A stretch of DNA of 64,000 nucleotides from contig NZ_JAAMOX010000001.1 of the NCBI RefSeq assembly GCF_011758565.1, positions 1,465,838 through 1,529,837 on the forward strand, read 5' to 3'. Both the position numbers and the translations under genes were made by a program. Numbering within the stretch: position 1 is the first letter of the stretch; the number at the start of each line of letters is the position of its first letter. Below the pieces are notes generated by a model, which ran no database searches, was not told the DNA's origin, and was given only the letters and a program-made list of their open reading frames with translations. This DNA comes from Lysinibacter cavernae (GTDB taxonomy: Bacteria; Actinomycetota; Actinomycetes; Actinomycetales; Microbacteriaceae). Below, in pieces: positions 1 through 7,896 of this stretch.

Positions 1-2
1 CT

Positions 3-527
3 CAGATAACACTGGCCGCTCTGGCCAATAACTCTGCAGCTTTACGGATCTGGTCCGTCGAAAAGTTTTCTACGTTCAACCCGCAAATCAGAGTAATCGA
101 CGAGTCTGGATGTGAGATTCGTTCCGCTCGGCTGGATTTCAACGAAAACTCTTGCGGTTGGGTGTCCTTGAACGGCGACACATTGGTCTTGGGTTTCCGA
201 TTTGACCGCAAAACCGAGACCGATGCTATCGAGTGGCGAGAATACCTCATGCAGGATGTCGCCACGCGGGCAGCAGTTGGGGCTGAGATCGACGGTTTCG
301 GGTACGAAAATGCTGCTCAACTGGGGTACTCCTGGGCAATGAGGGGCAGCTTGGGACGTTCGAAAGCGACATGGCTGCTGGCTGGAGTCACTGCAACTGC
401 CTTAGCCGAGCTCACCGATGGAATCCTATGGTCAGACGATGGCGGCGCAGACTGGCGGCGAATGCCAGCAAACCCCCGAACGTTCCTTGAGTGGTTCCCC
501 GACTGGGTTGATGCAAACTTCTCATAA
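3..527 (+). CDS. Hypothetical protein, 5' end outside the window
   Basis: An open frame runs from the first bases of the window to a TAA at 525-527, giving 174 visible residues, so the true start lies upstream. A GTG at 162 is the first internal start-like codon but the frame is open before it and coding in character. The visible part contains several Trp residues in its C-terminal half (WAMRGS, TWLLAG, ILWSDDGG, DWRRMP, WFPDWVD) and no membrane segment or signal peptide is seen. I do not recognise the family. It lies on the 3' side of tRNA-Leu in a gene-poor stretch, which fits accessory DNA. It could be a small immunity-type or unknown cytoplasmic protein, but nothing in the sequence proves this. 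Confidence 0.6.
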   Translation, partial: QITLAALANNSAALRIWSVEKFSTFNPQIRVIDESGCEIRSARLDFNENSCGWVSLNGDTLVLGFRFDRKTETDAIEWREYLMQDVATRAAVGAEIDGFGYENAAQLGYSWAMRGSLGRSKATWLLAGVTATALAELTDGILWSDDGGADWRRMPANPRTFLEWFPDWVDANFS

Positions 528-1218
528 GCGCATGCCTCAAGCGCTGACGAACGATGTTCAACCTCGCTATCCACGCATGACAGTCAGACGTACTATCAAT
601 CTTTGTGGCCGATATGCGCGCATTGAGCCCGTGATACTCTGAGCCTGAGTTCGCCCAAGGTGCATCTATCGGTAAGGATGCGCCCAACCCGCAGCCTGGT
701 GAGGGTGGCAGTCCCGTTCGAGCCGGGCCGAGCCCCAGGGTTCCCCTGTGCTGCGGGCACTGTTGGGAATCCAACCAACGGGGTCACGTCTTGAATGTCA
801 CTGGCAGGGCGTAAACCTTCGCTCATGGTCGAGCAGGTGACCTGTGATCTCGTGCGCTACTTCCCAGTTCATTGCAGCGCACAAACCCACGCCGGAGACA
901 CTCCCCTGCTACATCCACGAGGCCAGGGCCTTCACCGGCAGCGTCATGCTCGGCGAGTGTGGCTGTGACACTGTGATGCCCGTGTGGTTCTTCTCGAGTT
1001 CGTGTCGGCTTGATTCCTGGTTCCAGGGCTGCCTCGAGTTGTTCAACGACAGTGGGCAGGCTGTTTGGGATCAGGTGTCTTAGGTGCCGCGTGATTACTG
1101 GGTTTGCTTGGCCGTGCGGTAGCGATTTTGCGGACGGCATCGCTTTATCGTGTCTGCACTGTTGTTGCGTAGAATGAGGCCTGCGCCCGCTGGGGCGTAA
1201 TGAGCCAAAGGAAATAAA
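528..1218. other. Gene-poor stretch, no convincing gene
   Basis: About 690 bp with no ORF that has a ribosome-binding site and a recognisable product. A 79-codon plus-strand frame (844-1083) and a long minus-strand frame (823-1692) are present, but the first has no Shine-Dalgarno sequence and the second runs through the PH-domain gene on the opposite strand. A TAGAAT hexamer at 1170-1175 is a candidate -10 box for the PH-domain gene. The segment could hold decayed genes. Confidence 0.4.
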
Positions 1219-1593
1219 ATGGAACCTGCATCGTCTCTCGGCTGGACTCTGCGCAACGAGATCGCTATTCCCGCCGACATCAACAGCTTTCTGGTCGAGG
1301 GCGAGGTAGCGGTGGCGTCCTTTCAAACTTTCCGTGACTCCGCTACATTCACCACTAAGCGGTTGATTATTCGTGACGCACAGGGCCTTACTGGCAAGAA
1401 GGTCGAGGTGTACTCGCTTCCGTACAGCTCGATCAATATGTGGTCTTCCGAGAATGCTCGTGGGATCCTGGATCGCGATGCCGAGATTGAGCTTTGGACT
1501 CGTGCGGGCCATATCAAGGTGAAACTTGGGAAGGGCGCAGATGTGCGTCGTATCGACGGGTTGATCGCCTGGGCGGTGCTCAACTCGCACTAG
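1219..1593 (+). CDS. PH domain-containing protein (bacterial PHb1 type)
   Basis: 124 residues, cytoplasmic, no signal peptide. The whole protein fits the bacterial pleckstrin-homology family of about 120 residues: LVEGEVAVASFQTFRDSATFTTKRLIIRD forms the typical strand pair ending in a TxxRLIIRD-like turn, followed by KKVEVYSLPYSSINMWSSE (strands leading into the conserved S/T-I-N/xxS segment) and a final alpha-helix RIDGLIAWAVLNSH. These are seen in the sequence; the biochemical role of the family is not settled. ATG at 1219 is preceded by aaaggaaat (1207-1215), a good ribosome-binding site, and by TAGAAT at 1170-1175. A short hairpin follows the gene (1602-1627). Confidence 0.85.
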   Translation: MEPASSLGWTLRNEIAIPADINSFLVEGEVAVASFQTFRDSATFTTKRLIIRDAQGLTGKKVEVYSLPYSSINMWSSENARGILDRDAEIELWTRAGHIKVKLGKGADVRRIDGLIAWAVLNSH

Positions 1594-1601
1594 CGGTTTT
1601 G

Positions 1602-1627
1602 GCTGGCATCGCTCGGGCGTTGCCAGC
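1602..1627 (+). terminator. Possible short terminator after the PH-domain gene
   Basis: A 7-bp perfect stem (gctggca / tgccagc) encloses a 12-nt loop starting 8 nt after the stop codon. A short T-rich stretch (gtctttt) lies about 5 nt further on. Weak stem, so low certainty. Confidence 0.35.
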
Positions 1628-1739
1628 ATGCTGTCTTTTCCTGAGCATTGGTCATGTACCCCTGTGTTTCCTGGGTGGATTGTTGGTTCCACGCATCATC
1701 ATGTTGAGTGTGCCGTAGCTGCCTTCTTCGGTAAGGACC

Positions 1740-2207
1740 ATGCGTTCGAAGCAAACACTGCTGATGCGGCAGTTGTCAGGGCCCTCGGCGTTCGAGTTCT
1801 TCCTCAAGCTTCTTCGAGATTCGATCAGCGTATGCAGCCCCAGCCTCGGCGATGTTGACTCATTCCACGGCGCCTCCGCTAACAGGAACTGCCACGATCA
1901 GACAAATGCTGGGTTGTCGGCATCGGCTGGTGCTGACAGTGCCTCGATTTATCTGACCGATGTCCTCCCACGGTGGGGAGACGCAGTGCAAGGCTTTGGA
2001 GATGGCACGACCCGGTATCACACCGTTGGTAAACGGCACACCGTCGGGTACACAGCCGTGGGCAGCCTCAAGACTTACCGTTCGGTTAACAACACACTTG
2101 GCCAGTTCTGCACTTACGCGGCAAACAAGACGATGACGAATATTCTTTCACCTCAGACATCGGGTGTTATCGCGAATCAGGTGACTGTCTACGTGAAGAA
2201 ATGCTAG
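1740..2207 (+). CDS. Doubtful ORF, possible remnant of an exported protein
   Basis: 155 codons from ATG 1740 to TAG 2207. The C-terminal 50 residues (TVGYTAVGSLKTYRSVN, CTYAANKTMTN, QVTVYVKKC) look like a beta-rich extracellular protein with two or three Cys, but the N-terminal half lacks a signal peptide and looks like out-of-frame sequence. The Shine-Dalgarno candidate aagga sits only 2 nt before the ATG. One explanation is a frameshifted or truncated exported protein whose N-terminus was lost; another is a real short gene starting further downstream. A strong hairpin follows it, which argues that something transcribed ends here. Function unknown. Confidence 0.35.
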   Translation: MRSKQTLLMRQLSGPSAFEFFLKLLRDSISVCSPSLGDVDSFHGASANRNCHDQTNAGLSASAGADSASIYLTDVLPRWGDAVQGFGDGTTRYHTVGKRHTVGYTAVGSLKTYRSVNNTLGQFCTYAANKTMTNILSPQTSGVIANQVTVYVKKC

Positions 2208-2227
2208 TTATGTAGCCGTACGCGTTA

Positions 2228-2262
2228 CAGAGGAGCCCTGACGATTTGTCGGGGCTCCTCTG
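2228..2262 (+). terminator. Strong hairpin terminator
   Basis: GC-rich stem cagaggagcccc-like/ggggctcctctg with a short loop, 20 nt after the stop of the preceding plus-strand ORF. No long T-run follows, common for actinobacterial terminators. Its presence suggests the upstream ORF region is or was transcribed. Confidence 0.7.
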
Positions 2263-2364
2263 CGTTGCGGGTAGGTTTGTGCCGCAACGTCGATTGAGGT
2301 CGGCGACGCCTATTTTCTTTTGTGGAGGCTAATCGGACAAGAGATAGCCAAACCCAGAATGAGG

Positions 2365-2415
2365 CAAAAAAGAAACCCCCTGCATCCCTTTGTTCGAAAG
2401 AAATGTAGGGGGTTC
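2365..2415 (-). terminator. Rho-independent terminator of tRNA-Leu
   Basis: Read on the minus strand, accccctacat and atgcagggggt form an 11-bp stem (one G-U pair), followed by TTTCTTTTTT. It begins 6 nt past the CCA end of the tRNA gene. Confidence 0.9.
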
Positions 2416-2420
2416 TGATG

Positions 2421-2505
2421 TGGTGCGGGAAAAGGGACTTGAACCCTCACGCCTTGCGGCACAGGAACCTAAATCCTGCGTGTCTACCAATTCCACCATT
2501 CCCGC
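2421..2505 (-). tRNA. tRNA-Leu (anticodon UAG)
   Basis: 85 nt including an encoded CCA. The minus strand starts gcgggaatgg and ends ttcccgcacca, giving a 7-bp acceptor stem. The anticodon stem-loop is CAGGA-TTTAGGT-TCCTG, so the anticodon is TAG (reads CUA/CUN leucine codons). A variable arm (cgcaaggcg region) and T-arm with ggttcaagtcc are visible, as expected of a class II tRNA. A TATGAT -10 candidate lies at 2517-2522. The 3' end faces the accessory-looking DNA at 1-2360. Confidence 0.95.
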
Positions 2506-2516
2506 GAACCTTACCA

Positions 2517-2522
2517 ATCATA
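2517..2522 (-). promoter_or_regulatory. -10 box for tRNA-Leu
   Basis: TATGAT on the minus strand, 11 nt before the mature 5' end of the tRNA. No good -35 was found. Confidence 0.5.
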
Positions 2523-2779
2523 GCGGGCCTTGGAGGTGGCTGTGAGCTTCAGCGTACCTCAGGGCGGAGCGACGGATTCCGCCCGGCGCGAGGTTGCTCC
2601 CCATCGCTTTTACCTCAGAGCATCCCGGTGTCGAATGCGCAAAAGAGTGAAAGCCCCAGGGTCTTCCAAGGCTGAGGCCCGGTAGAATTGGGGCGGACTT
2701 CGGCGGGGCCTGCGTACCCTGACGGTCAACCCCCGCCATTTTTCACGCGGCTAGCCCAATCAACGAAACGAGACTCAGC

Positions 2780-3439
2780 GTGCAACCACTCCTGTTCGGA
2801 ATTGACTGGCTCGAGCCCGAATGGCTCATCACCTGGTTTGGGCCGTTTGTCCTACTCGGGGTCTGCGCCATCGTATTTCTTGAGACCGGCATCCTTGTGC
2901 TCTCGTTTATGCCTGGCGACTCGTTGCTCTTCACGGTCGGTCTGCTGACCGCAACGGGAGTTATTCCGTACCCGATCTGGGTGACAGCACTGCTCGTGTT
3001 CGTCGCGGCCTTCCTTGGCGATCAGCTGGCCTATACCATCGGCCGAAAAGTTGGCCCGGCCGTGTTCAATAAGGAGAAGAGCCGCTTCTTCAATCCCGAG
3101 AATGTGGCGCGCACGCACGAATTCTTCGAAAAATTTGGTGGCAAAGCCATCATCATTGCCCGGTTCCTCCCGGTGTTCCGCGCCTTTGTTCCCGTCGCAG
3201 CCGGCGTTGGCCAGATGAGCCGGAAGACGTTTGCAACGTTTAACGTTATCGGCGCGTTCCTCTGGGCCGTTGGCATCACCCTCATCGGCTTCTTCTTGGG
3301 CCAGATCGACTTTGTGCAAAAGTACTCGGAGTACTTCATCATCGGCATCGTGCTCATCTCGGGCATCCCGCTTCTTATGGAGATCTGGCGTTCCTTCAAG
3401 ACATCGCGCCGCAACCGCAAGGCGAGCACAGCCGAATAG
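2780..3439 (+). CDS. DedA family membrane protein
   Basis: 219 residues, integral membrane protein of the DedA/SNARE-associated (VTT) family, whose members act in envelope homeostasis as lipid (undecaprenyl-phosphate or phosphatidylethanolamine) flippases. Visible family marks: ETGILVLSFMPGDSLLF near residues 35-51 (E and the F-PGD motif), a re-entrant/hydrophobic segment, FFEKFGGKAIIIARFLPVFRAFVPVAAG at about 115-142 (the G-x-x-x-R-F-P-x-x-R motif) and a last pair of hydrophobic helices. The tail is basic (RSFKTSRRNRK). Start is GTG at 2780 (MQPLLFG); no strong Shine-Dalgarno sequence is apparent. It is convergent with the cation-efflux gene and separated from it by a long inverted repeat. 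Confidence 0.92.
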   Translation: MQPLLFGIDWLEPEWLITWFGPFVLLGVCAIVFLETGILVLSFMPGDSLLFTVGLLTATGVIPYPIWVTALLVFVAAFLGDQLAYTIGRKVGPAVFNKEKSRFFNPENVARTHEFFEKFGGKAIIIARFLPVFRAFVPVAAGVGQMSRKTFATFNVIGAFLWAVGITLIGFFLGQIDFVQKYSEYFIIGIVLISGIPLLMEIWRSFKTSRRNRKASTAE

Positions 3440-3460
3440 CTGAAACGCGCACCAACCCCC

Positions 3461-3520
3461 ATCGAGGTTGCAAAAAATGTCGCGTTTGGTTCGAAAGAGA
3501 GCATTTTTTGCGACTTCGAT
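3461..3520. terminator. Long inverted repeat between convergent genes
   Basis: Arms 3461-3479 and 3502-3520 are 19 nt and match at 17 positions when reverse-complemented, with a 22-nt loop. Each arm carries an A6 or T6 run. The site lies between the convergent DedA and cation-efflux genes and can serve as a bidirectional terminator. Confidence 0.75.
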
Positions 3521-3614
3521 TGTGGGCCGTGGGATGCGGATGTTCGCATCCGGGCTCGACCGCGCAGTCATCAAGGGCGTGGCAGGCGTCGCGCCACGCT
3601 AACACCCGAGCCGC

Positions 3615-4529
3615 TCAGTGGTGCAGGTGCTGCTCGTGATCCGCGTGCGCGGCCGGCTCCAGCTGGAACGTTGAGTGCTCCACGTCAAAGTGCTCGGCAA
3701 GGCATCCGCCAAGTTTGTCGAGCAATTCGCCAGTCTCTCCCCCAGAGAAGACCTCTGGTTCAACAACGACATGAGCGGTGAAAACGGGCAGGCCAGAGGT
3801 AATGGACCACACGTGGATGTCGTGCACGTCAACAACGCCCGGTGTGCGAAGCACGTGCTCGCGAATCTCGGCAACGCTCGTATCTGCCGGGGCAGACTCT
3901 GACAGCACGCGGTAGACGTCGCGGAGAAGCGAGAAAGCGCGTGGGGCAATCATGGCGGCGATAATCAGTGAGGCAATGGCATCCGCTGGCATGAATCCGG
4001 TGAACATGATGACGAGTCCGGCAACGATCACGGCGATTGAACCAAGCATGTCCCCAAGCACCTCAAGGTAGGCCCCACGCATATTGATGGTATTGCCCGC
4101 TGCTGGTCGAAGGATGAGCAGCGCAACGAAATTGGCAAGGAGGCCAATAGCCGCCACGATCAGCATCGGCCCCGTCTGGATCTCAACTGTCGCTGGGTTA
4201 ACGAGCCTCGCGACGCCCTGAATGGTGACGTTTGTGGCAACAACGAGCAGAATCACGCTGTTGATAAGCGCGCCGAATACCTCAAACCTTCGGAACCCGA
4301 AGGTGTGCCGGCTACTGGCAGGTTTTGAGGCGATGATCGACGCGACAAGGGCAACGATGAGACCGATGAGGTCGGAGAGCATGTGGCCAGCATCGGCAAG
4401 CAGCGCAAGCGAACCGCTGATGATCGAGCCCACAACTTCGGCAAGAAAAACCGTCATCGTGATGCAGATCACAACGATCAGTCGAGTGCGTCCGGCATTG
4501 GCCGTTGAGTGGGAGTGATCGTGTGCCAT
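3615..4529 (-). CDS. Cation diffusion facilitator (CzcD/ZitB-like metal efflux)
   Basis: 304 residues, integral membrane antiporter exporting Zn2+ or related divalent cations in exchange for protons. Six transmembrane segments are visible, with ALLADAGHMLSD in TM2 (the H-x3-D metal site) and GSIAVIVAGLVIMF in TM5 region, then a cytoplasmic domain with VHDIHVWSITSG. His-rich ends (HDHSHS at the start, HADHEQHLHH at the end) are typical metal-binding tails. Start chosen at ATG 4529 (MAHDHSHS) because a TATGGT -10 lies 7 nt upstream (leaderless pattern); a frame extension to 4547 exists but runs through that promoter. No metal-sensing regulator is adjacent. Specificity is inferred from family only. 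Confidence 0.92.
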   Translation of the reverse strand: MAHDHSHSTANAGRTRLIVVICITMTVFLAEVVGSIISGSLALLADAGHMLSDLIGLIVALVASIIASKPASSRHTFGFRRFEVFGALINSVILLVVATNVTIQGVARLVNPATVEIQTGPMLIVAAIGLLANFVALLILRPAAGNTINMRGAYLEVLGDMLGSIAVIVAGLVIMFTGFMPADAIASLIIAAMIAPRAFSLLRDVYRVLSESAPADTSVAEIREHVLRTPGVVDVHDIHVWSITSGLPVFTAHVVVEPEVFSGGETGELLDKLGGCLAEHFDVEHSTFQLEPAAHADHEQHLHH

Positions 4530-4536
4530 ATCTTCG

Positions 4537-4542
4537 ACCATA
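4537..4542 (-). promoter_or_regulatory. Leaderless -10 box of the cation-efflux gene
   Basis: TATGGT with 7 nt to the ATG at 4529. Confidence 0.6.
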
Positions 4543-4610
4543 CGCACTCGTGTGAGCGGAATCCAGCCACGGCCACTATGACAAATGATGGTGGTTATCA
4601 GTACGAGAAA

Positions 4611-4674
4611 AAGCCGCGATTTTGCGGCAAAAACGGTCGGCGGATGCCCACAGAATCGTGTTCGGGCATCCGCC
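4611..4674 (-). terminator. Double-hairpin terminator after rdgB
   Basis: On the minus strand a perfect 11-bp stem (arms 4639-4649 and 4664-4674, ggcggatgccc / gggcatccgcc) is followed by a second short hairpin (gccgcaaaatcgcggc) and TTTTT. It ends the murI-rph-rdgB direction of transcription. Confidence 0.8.
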
Positions 4675-4691
4675 GCCCGCTGTGCCTGACG

Positions 4692-5291
4692 CTACTGAAC
4701 GAGCGAACGCACCACTGGCGCAATCGCGCGGAACGCGCGCGACCGGTGCGACTGCTGATTCTTCTCGTCGGCGGTGAGTGCCCCTGCCGAATGGGCTGAG
4801 CCCTCAGGCGCGAAGATGGGGTCGTAGCCAAAGCCACCATTGCCATCCACTTCGCGAAGCACGCGGCCAGGCCAGATGCCGAGCTCAACGTGCTCACGCC
4901 CATCAGGTAGGACAAGCGCAGCGGCGCAGATAAACTGTGCGGCACGGTATTCGTCGGCAACATCGGTGAGCTGCCAGAGCAGCAATTCGAGGTTCTGACG
5001 GTCGTCGCGAGCGGGTCCACCCCAGCGAGCCGAAAAAATACCAGGAGACCCGCCAAGGATGTCGACGGCTATGCCGGAGTCGTCGGCGAGCGCAGGGAGG
5101 CCAGTGTGGGCCGCGGCCGCCCGTGCCTTGAGAAGCGCGTTCTCGGCGAACGTTACGCCGTCCTCGACCGGTTCTGGGCCCGTGTATCCGATCAGTTCGA
5201 GGCCGCCAAGGTCGGGGCCGATGATTGATCGCAGCTCACCAAGCTTATGAGCGTTGTGACTCGCGAGCACAACCTCGCGCGCGTCGCCCAT
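4692..5291 (-). CDS. rdgB: XTP/dITP diphosphatase (non-canonical purine NTP pyrophosphatase)
   Basis: 199 residues, cytoplasmic, hydrolyses dITP, XTP and ITP to the monophosphate and pyrophosphate so that deaminated purines are kept out of DNA and RNA. Seen: the N-terminal substrate loop ASHNAHKLGEL at residues 10-20, the FAENALLKARAAA helix, catalytic ADDSGI at 69-74, PGIFSARWGG at about 83-92, and the late GGFGYDPIF motif. Length matches the Ham1/RdgB family (about 195-205). ATG at 5291 lies 2 nt beyond the stop of rph, so the two are probably translationally coupled, an arrangement common in actinobacteria. Confidence 0.96.
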   Translation of the reverse strand: MGDAREVVLASHNAHKLGELRSIIGPDLGGLELIGYTGPEPVEDGVTFAENALLKARAAAAHTGLPALADDSGIAVDILGGSPGIFSARWGGPARDDRQNLELLLWQLTDVADEYRAAQFICAAALVLPDGREHVELGIWPGRVLREVDGNGGFGYDPIFAPEGSAHSAGALTADEKNQQSHRSRAFRAIAPVVRSLVQ

Positions 5292-5293
5292 GC

Positions 5294-6040
5294 CTACTTC
5301 GCCAGTTCTGCCGCGAACGCGGCCGTCTGTAGCTCGGTGAGTTCAGCCGCACCGGCAACCGCAAGGTCGAGCAGTTCGCCAAGTTCGCGCCGGTCGAACG
5401 GCGCGCCCTCGGCGGTTCCCTGCACCTCAACAAACAGGCCACGGCCGGTAACAACGACGTTCATATCGGTTTCGGCACGCGAGTCTTCGCGGTATTCGAG
5501 GTCGAGGCGGGGCTCGCCATCCACGATGCCAACGGAAACGGCGGCAACCGAGTCGATGAGCGGCGTCGCCTTCTTCGCGATAAAGCCCTGCGCGCGGCCC
5601 CACTCGATTGCGTCGGCAAGGGCGACGTAGGCACCGGTGATCGCCGCCGTGCGGGTGCCGCCGTCGGCCTGCAAGACGTCGCAGTCGATAACGAGGGTGT
5701 TCTCGCCGAGCGCCTTCATATCAACAACTGCACGGAGACTTCGCCCGATGAGGCGCGAGATCTCGTGGGTGCGCCCGCCGATTTTTCCCTTCACCGATTC
5801 GCGACCCATGCGCTCGTTGGTCGAGCGAGGAAGCATCGAGTACTCGGCGGTGACCCAGCCTTTGCCCTGGCCCGCCATCCAGCGAGGAACTCCATTGGTG
5901 AATGATGCGGTGCACAGCACGCGCGTGCGTCCGAACGAAATGAGCGCGGACCCTTCCGCTTGCTCACTCCACCCGCGCTCGATGGTCACGGTGCGGAGGT
6001 CTGGTGCGGTTCGTCCGTCTGGGCGGATGGTGTCTGACAT
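5294..6040 (-). CDS. rph: Ribonuclease PH
   Basis: 248 residues, phosphorolytic 3'-5' exoribonuclease that trims tRNA 3' ends using phosphate. Family features in order: [10 protein letters not shown] at the N-terminus, [25 protein letters not shown] and [31 protein letters not shown] (the Arg-rich phosphate/RNA-binding stretch), [23 protein letters not shown] with the catalytic Asp region, and [26 protein letters not shown] 6040 is chosen (gaaggaa 6-12 nt upstream); the longer frame to 6085 has no family sequence. It sits between murI and rdgB in one direction of transcription. Confidence 0.97.
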   Translation of the reverse strand: MSDTIRPDGRTAPDLRTVTIERGWSEQAEGSALISFGRTRVLCTASFTNGVPRWMAGQGKGWVTAEYSMLPRSTNERMGRESVKGKIGGRTHEISRLIGRSLRAVVDMKALGENTLVIDCDVLQADGGTRTAAITGAYVALADAIEWGRAQGFIAKKATPLIDSVAAVSVGIVDGEPRLDLEYREDSRAETDMNVVVTGRGLFVEVQGTAEGAPFDRRELGELLDLAVAGAAELTELQTAAFAAELAK

Positions 6041-6090
6041 GTGATTCCTTCGGTTGGAGTCGGTCGTCCGCTCAACGAGCGGCACTGAGG

Positions 6091-6921
6091 TTAGTGGCTC
6101 GTTGTGAGCGTGAAGCCGTGGTCGCCGAGCTTTTGGAGGTTGGCATTCTGGAGCCCGTTGCCAAGCAGGCGCTGCGCGAGACCGTAGAACGCTTCCGGAT
6201 CGTCCCCTGTCGAGCGGTATTGATACGAGGGAGCCTCGTCGTCGCTGCGCTGCAGGCCTCGGTCAACAAGGGTTTTGTACACGTCGTTTGCGGTTTCGAT
6301 ATCGCTCGAGACGAGCACAACGTCGTTACCCATAACCTGGCTAATTGCCCCGCGCAAAAACGGGTAGTGCGTGCAGCCGAGAACAAGCGTATCGATGTGG
6401 TGGTCGCGCAATCCGCCGAGGTATTCCTCGGCGACGGCGAGCAGCTCTGGGCTCGAGGTCACGCCGGCTTCGACAAACTCAACAAACCTGGGGCAGGCCT
6501 TCGTATACAGCTCGATATCGCTTCGGATGCTGAACAGGTCGTCGTATGCCCGAGAGTTGATCGTGCCAACCGTTCCGATCAGCCCAACCTTCTGGTTGCG
6601 CGTGATCTGTACGGCGCTTCGCACGGCCGGCTGGATTACCTCAAGCACTGGAACGTCGTAGCGCTCATGCGCATCACGCAGCATCGCTGCCGAGGCAGTG
6701 TTGCAGGCGATAACCAGCATCTTCACGCCCTGATCGACCAGGTCGTCGAGGCAGGAAAGCGCGTATTCGCGGACATCGGCGATAGGTTTTGGGCCGTACG
6801 GCGAGTGGGCGGTATCACCAACGTAGGTGATGGATTCGCGGGGAAGCTGATCCCTCACGGCGCGCGCCACGGTGAGGCCGCCAACGCCAGAGTCGAAGAT
6901 TCCGATCGGCAAGTTATTCAC
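6091..6921 (-). CDS. murI: Glutamate racemase
   Basis: 276 residues, cytoplasmic, converts L-glutamate to D-glutamate for peptidoglycan. The two catalytic Cys sit in VIACNTASA (Cys near residue 73) and [10 protein letters not shown] (Cys near 183). The N-terminal [15 protein letters not shown] and [11 protein letters not shown] motifs are intact. Length is normal for the family. I take the start as GTG 6921 because TAAGCT lies 7 nt upstream, giving a leaderless transcript; an in-frame GTG two codons earlier (6927) is too close to that -10. It is followed by rph after 50 nt. Confidence 0.96.
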   Translation of the reverse strand: MNNLPIGIFDSGVGGLTVARAVRDQLPRESITYVGDTAHSPYGPKPIADVREYALSCLDDLVDQGVKMLVIACNTASAAMLRDAHERYDVPVLEVIQPAVRSAVQITRNQKVGLIGTVGTINSRAYDDLFSIRSDIELYTKACPRFVEFVEAGVTSSPELLAVAEEYLGGLRDHHIDTLVLGCTHYPFLRGAISQVMGNDVVLVSSDIETANDVYKTLVDRGLQRSDDEAPSYQYRSTGDDPEAFYGLAQRLLGNGLQNANLQKLGDHGFTLTTSH

Positions 6922-6928
6922 GCACACC

Positions 6929-6934
6929 AGCTTA
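6929..6934 (-). promoter_or_regulatory. Leaderless -10 box of murI
   Basis: TAAGCT, 7 nt before the GTG at 6921. Confidence 0.6.
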
Positions 6935-6969
6935 GTCGCAGCATCTGGGCTCGCCGGCCGGTGCGCTGC

Positions 6970-7416
6970 TCAGGCGCGTTGCAGGGTGACGAGCATCCGT
7001 GTGAAGTGGTCACGGGAGCCACCGAGCGGCTCAAAGAATGCGGCGTCGCAGGCCTCAACCGCGACGATTGCTCGGTTGACAAGCGCGAGGCCTTGTGGGG
7101 TTGGGCTCAGCGCAACGGCACGCCGGTCGGTTGGATGCGGTCGCCGCATGACGTGCCCGGCTGCTTCAAGCGTTCGCACGACCTGCGAGGTCATCATGGT
7201 GTCGGTTCCGGCTGCGCTCGCGAGGTTGCGCTGGGTGATGGGCCCCTCTCCCTCGGTCCAGGTCAGCGTCGCAAGCAACACAAACTGCACGTGGGTCAGC
7301 CCGAACGGTTTGAGGGCCGCGCGTTGCGCCGCTTGCCACGCGTTGGTGACCCGCCACAGCACAAATCCGGTGCTGTCGTCGGCATCCGGGAAATCGGTGT
7401 TGAGCGGCGGAGTCAT
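6970..7416 (-). CDS. MarR family transcriptional regulator
   Basis: 148 residues, winged-helix dimeric regulator. The recognition helix region reads ITQRNLASAAGTDTMMTSQVVRTLEAAGHVMR (about 60-92) followed by the wing PHPTDRRAVALSPTPQGLAL, the family's D-x-R signature. The ATG overlaps the stop codon of the upstream EVE gene (ATGA, 7413-7416), so both are on one transcript. A perfect 18-bp palindrome at 7879-7896 overlaps the probable promoter of that transcript and is the natural autoregulatory operator. The ligand cannot be told from sequence; no redox Cys pattern of the OhrR kind is obvious. Confidence 0.92.
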   Translation of the reverse strand: MTPPLNTDFPDADDSTGFVLWRVTNAWQAAQRAALKPFGLTHVQFVLLATLTWTEGEGPITQRNLASAAGTDTMMTSQVVRTLEAAGHVMRRPHPTDRRAVALSPTPQGLALVNRAIVAVEACDAAFFEPLGGSRDHFTRMLVTLQRA

Positions 7417-7829
7417 CCGGCGTCCTTCATTGCCTGCATGATGAGGGCCAGGTCTGCCTCGCTCAGGGGCAGCATACCCAGTCGCAATTGATACCCCCAG
7501 TTTGGTCCCGCTGTGAGATCAAGCAGCCCCTTGAGTGGCCCAATTGCGGCATCACCAACGTTGGTCTCGTAGTTCACTCGCCGACGATAGGGTCGAAAAT
7601 TGCCGTCTTCGGCCTGATAAATCATGTCGTCGGCGATTTGGCCAACCGCGGTAAAGGCTTGGAGCGGTTTGTTGCCGTTCATACTCAATCTGGGCGAGTA
7701 ATACACAAGCCAGTCGCCCTTGCTCATCCGCGCGAGGCCAGACCGTTTTCCATGGTGGATTTGGGCGATGCCGAGGTCGACTCCGCGACGCACATGGTCG
7801 GCGTGCACAACACCAAGCCAGGCATTCAT
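7413..7829 (-). CDS. EVE domain-containing protein
   Basis: 138 residues covering a single EVE (PUA-like) domain: MNAWLGVVHADHVRRGVDLGIAQIHHGKRSG, then ARMSKGDWLVYYSPR and a late YRRRVNYET segment. EVE domains bind modified cytosines in other proteins and are often linked to defence or base-modification, though for stand-alone actinobacterial members the ligand is unproven. Start taken at ATG 7829 with cggag 8-12 nt upstream; the frame extends to 7892 through the operator and is rejected. It forms a two-gene operon with the overlapping MarR regulator, so MarR probably controls it. Confidence 0.88.
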   Translation of the reverse strand: MNAWLGVVHADHVRRGVDLGIAQIHHGKRSGLARMSKGDWLVYYSPRLSMNGNKPLQAFTAVGQIADDMIYQAEDGNFRPYRRRVNYETNVGDAAIGPLKGLLDLTAGPNWGYQLRLGMLPLSEADLALIMQAMKDAG

Positions 7830-7878
7830 CCAACACTCCGGGCAGGCAATACGAGAGACGCAACAGCATTCATTTATA

Positions 7879-7896
7879 TAGTATGCGCGCATACTA
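7879..7896. promoter_or_regulatory. Palindromic operator for the MarR/EVE operon
   Basis: tagtatgcgcgcatacta is a perfect 18-bp palindrome. It lies between a -35 TTGACG (7903-7908, minus strand) and includes the -10 CATACT (7880-7885) with a 17-nt spacer, so a bound dimer would block RNA polymerase. Size and symmetry suit a MarR dimer. Confidence 0.8.

Noticed and set aside
844-1083. 79-codon plus-strand ORF, possible transposase scrap
   Set aside because: No ribosome-binding site, no recognisable motif in any of the six frames and no terminal inverted repeats. Left as unassigned.
823-1692. 289-codon minus-strand ORF
   Set aside because: It runs antisense through the PH-domain gene, which has a good ribosome-binding site and family similarity. 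No domain is seen on the minus strand; high-GC codon bias alone explains the open frame.
2329-2517. Minus-strand ORF over tRNA-Leu
   Set aside because: It consists of the tRNA gene and its terminator read as codons.
6004-7491. 495-codon plus-strand ORF
   Set aside because: It is antisense to murI, the MarR gene and the rph leader, all with intact active-site or DNA-binding motifs.
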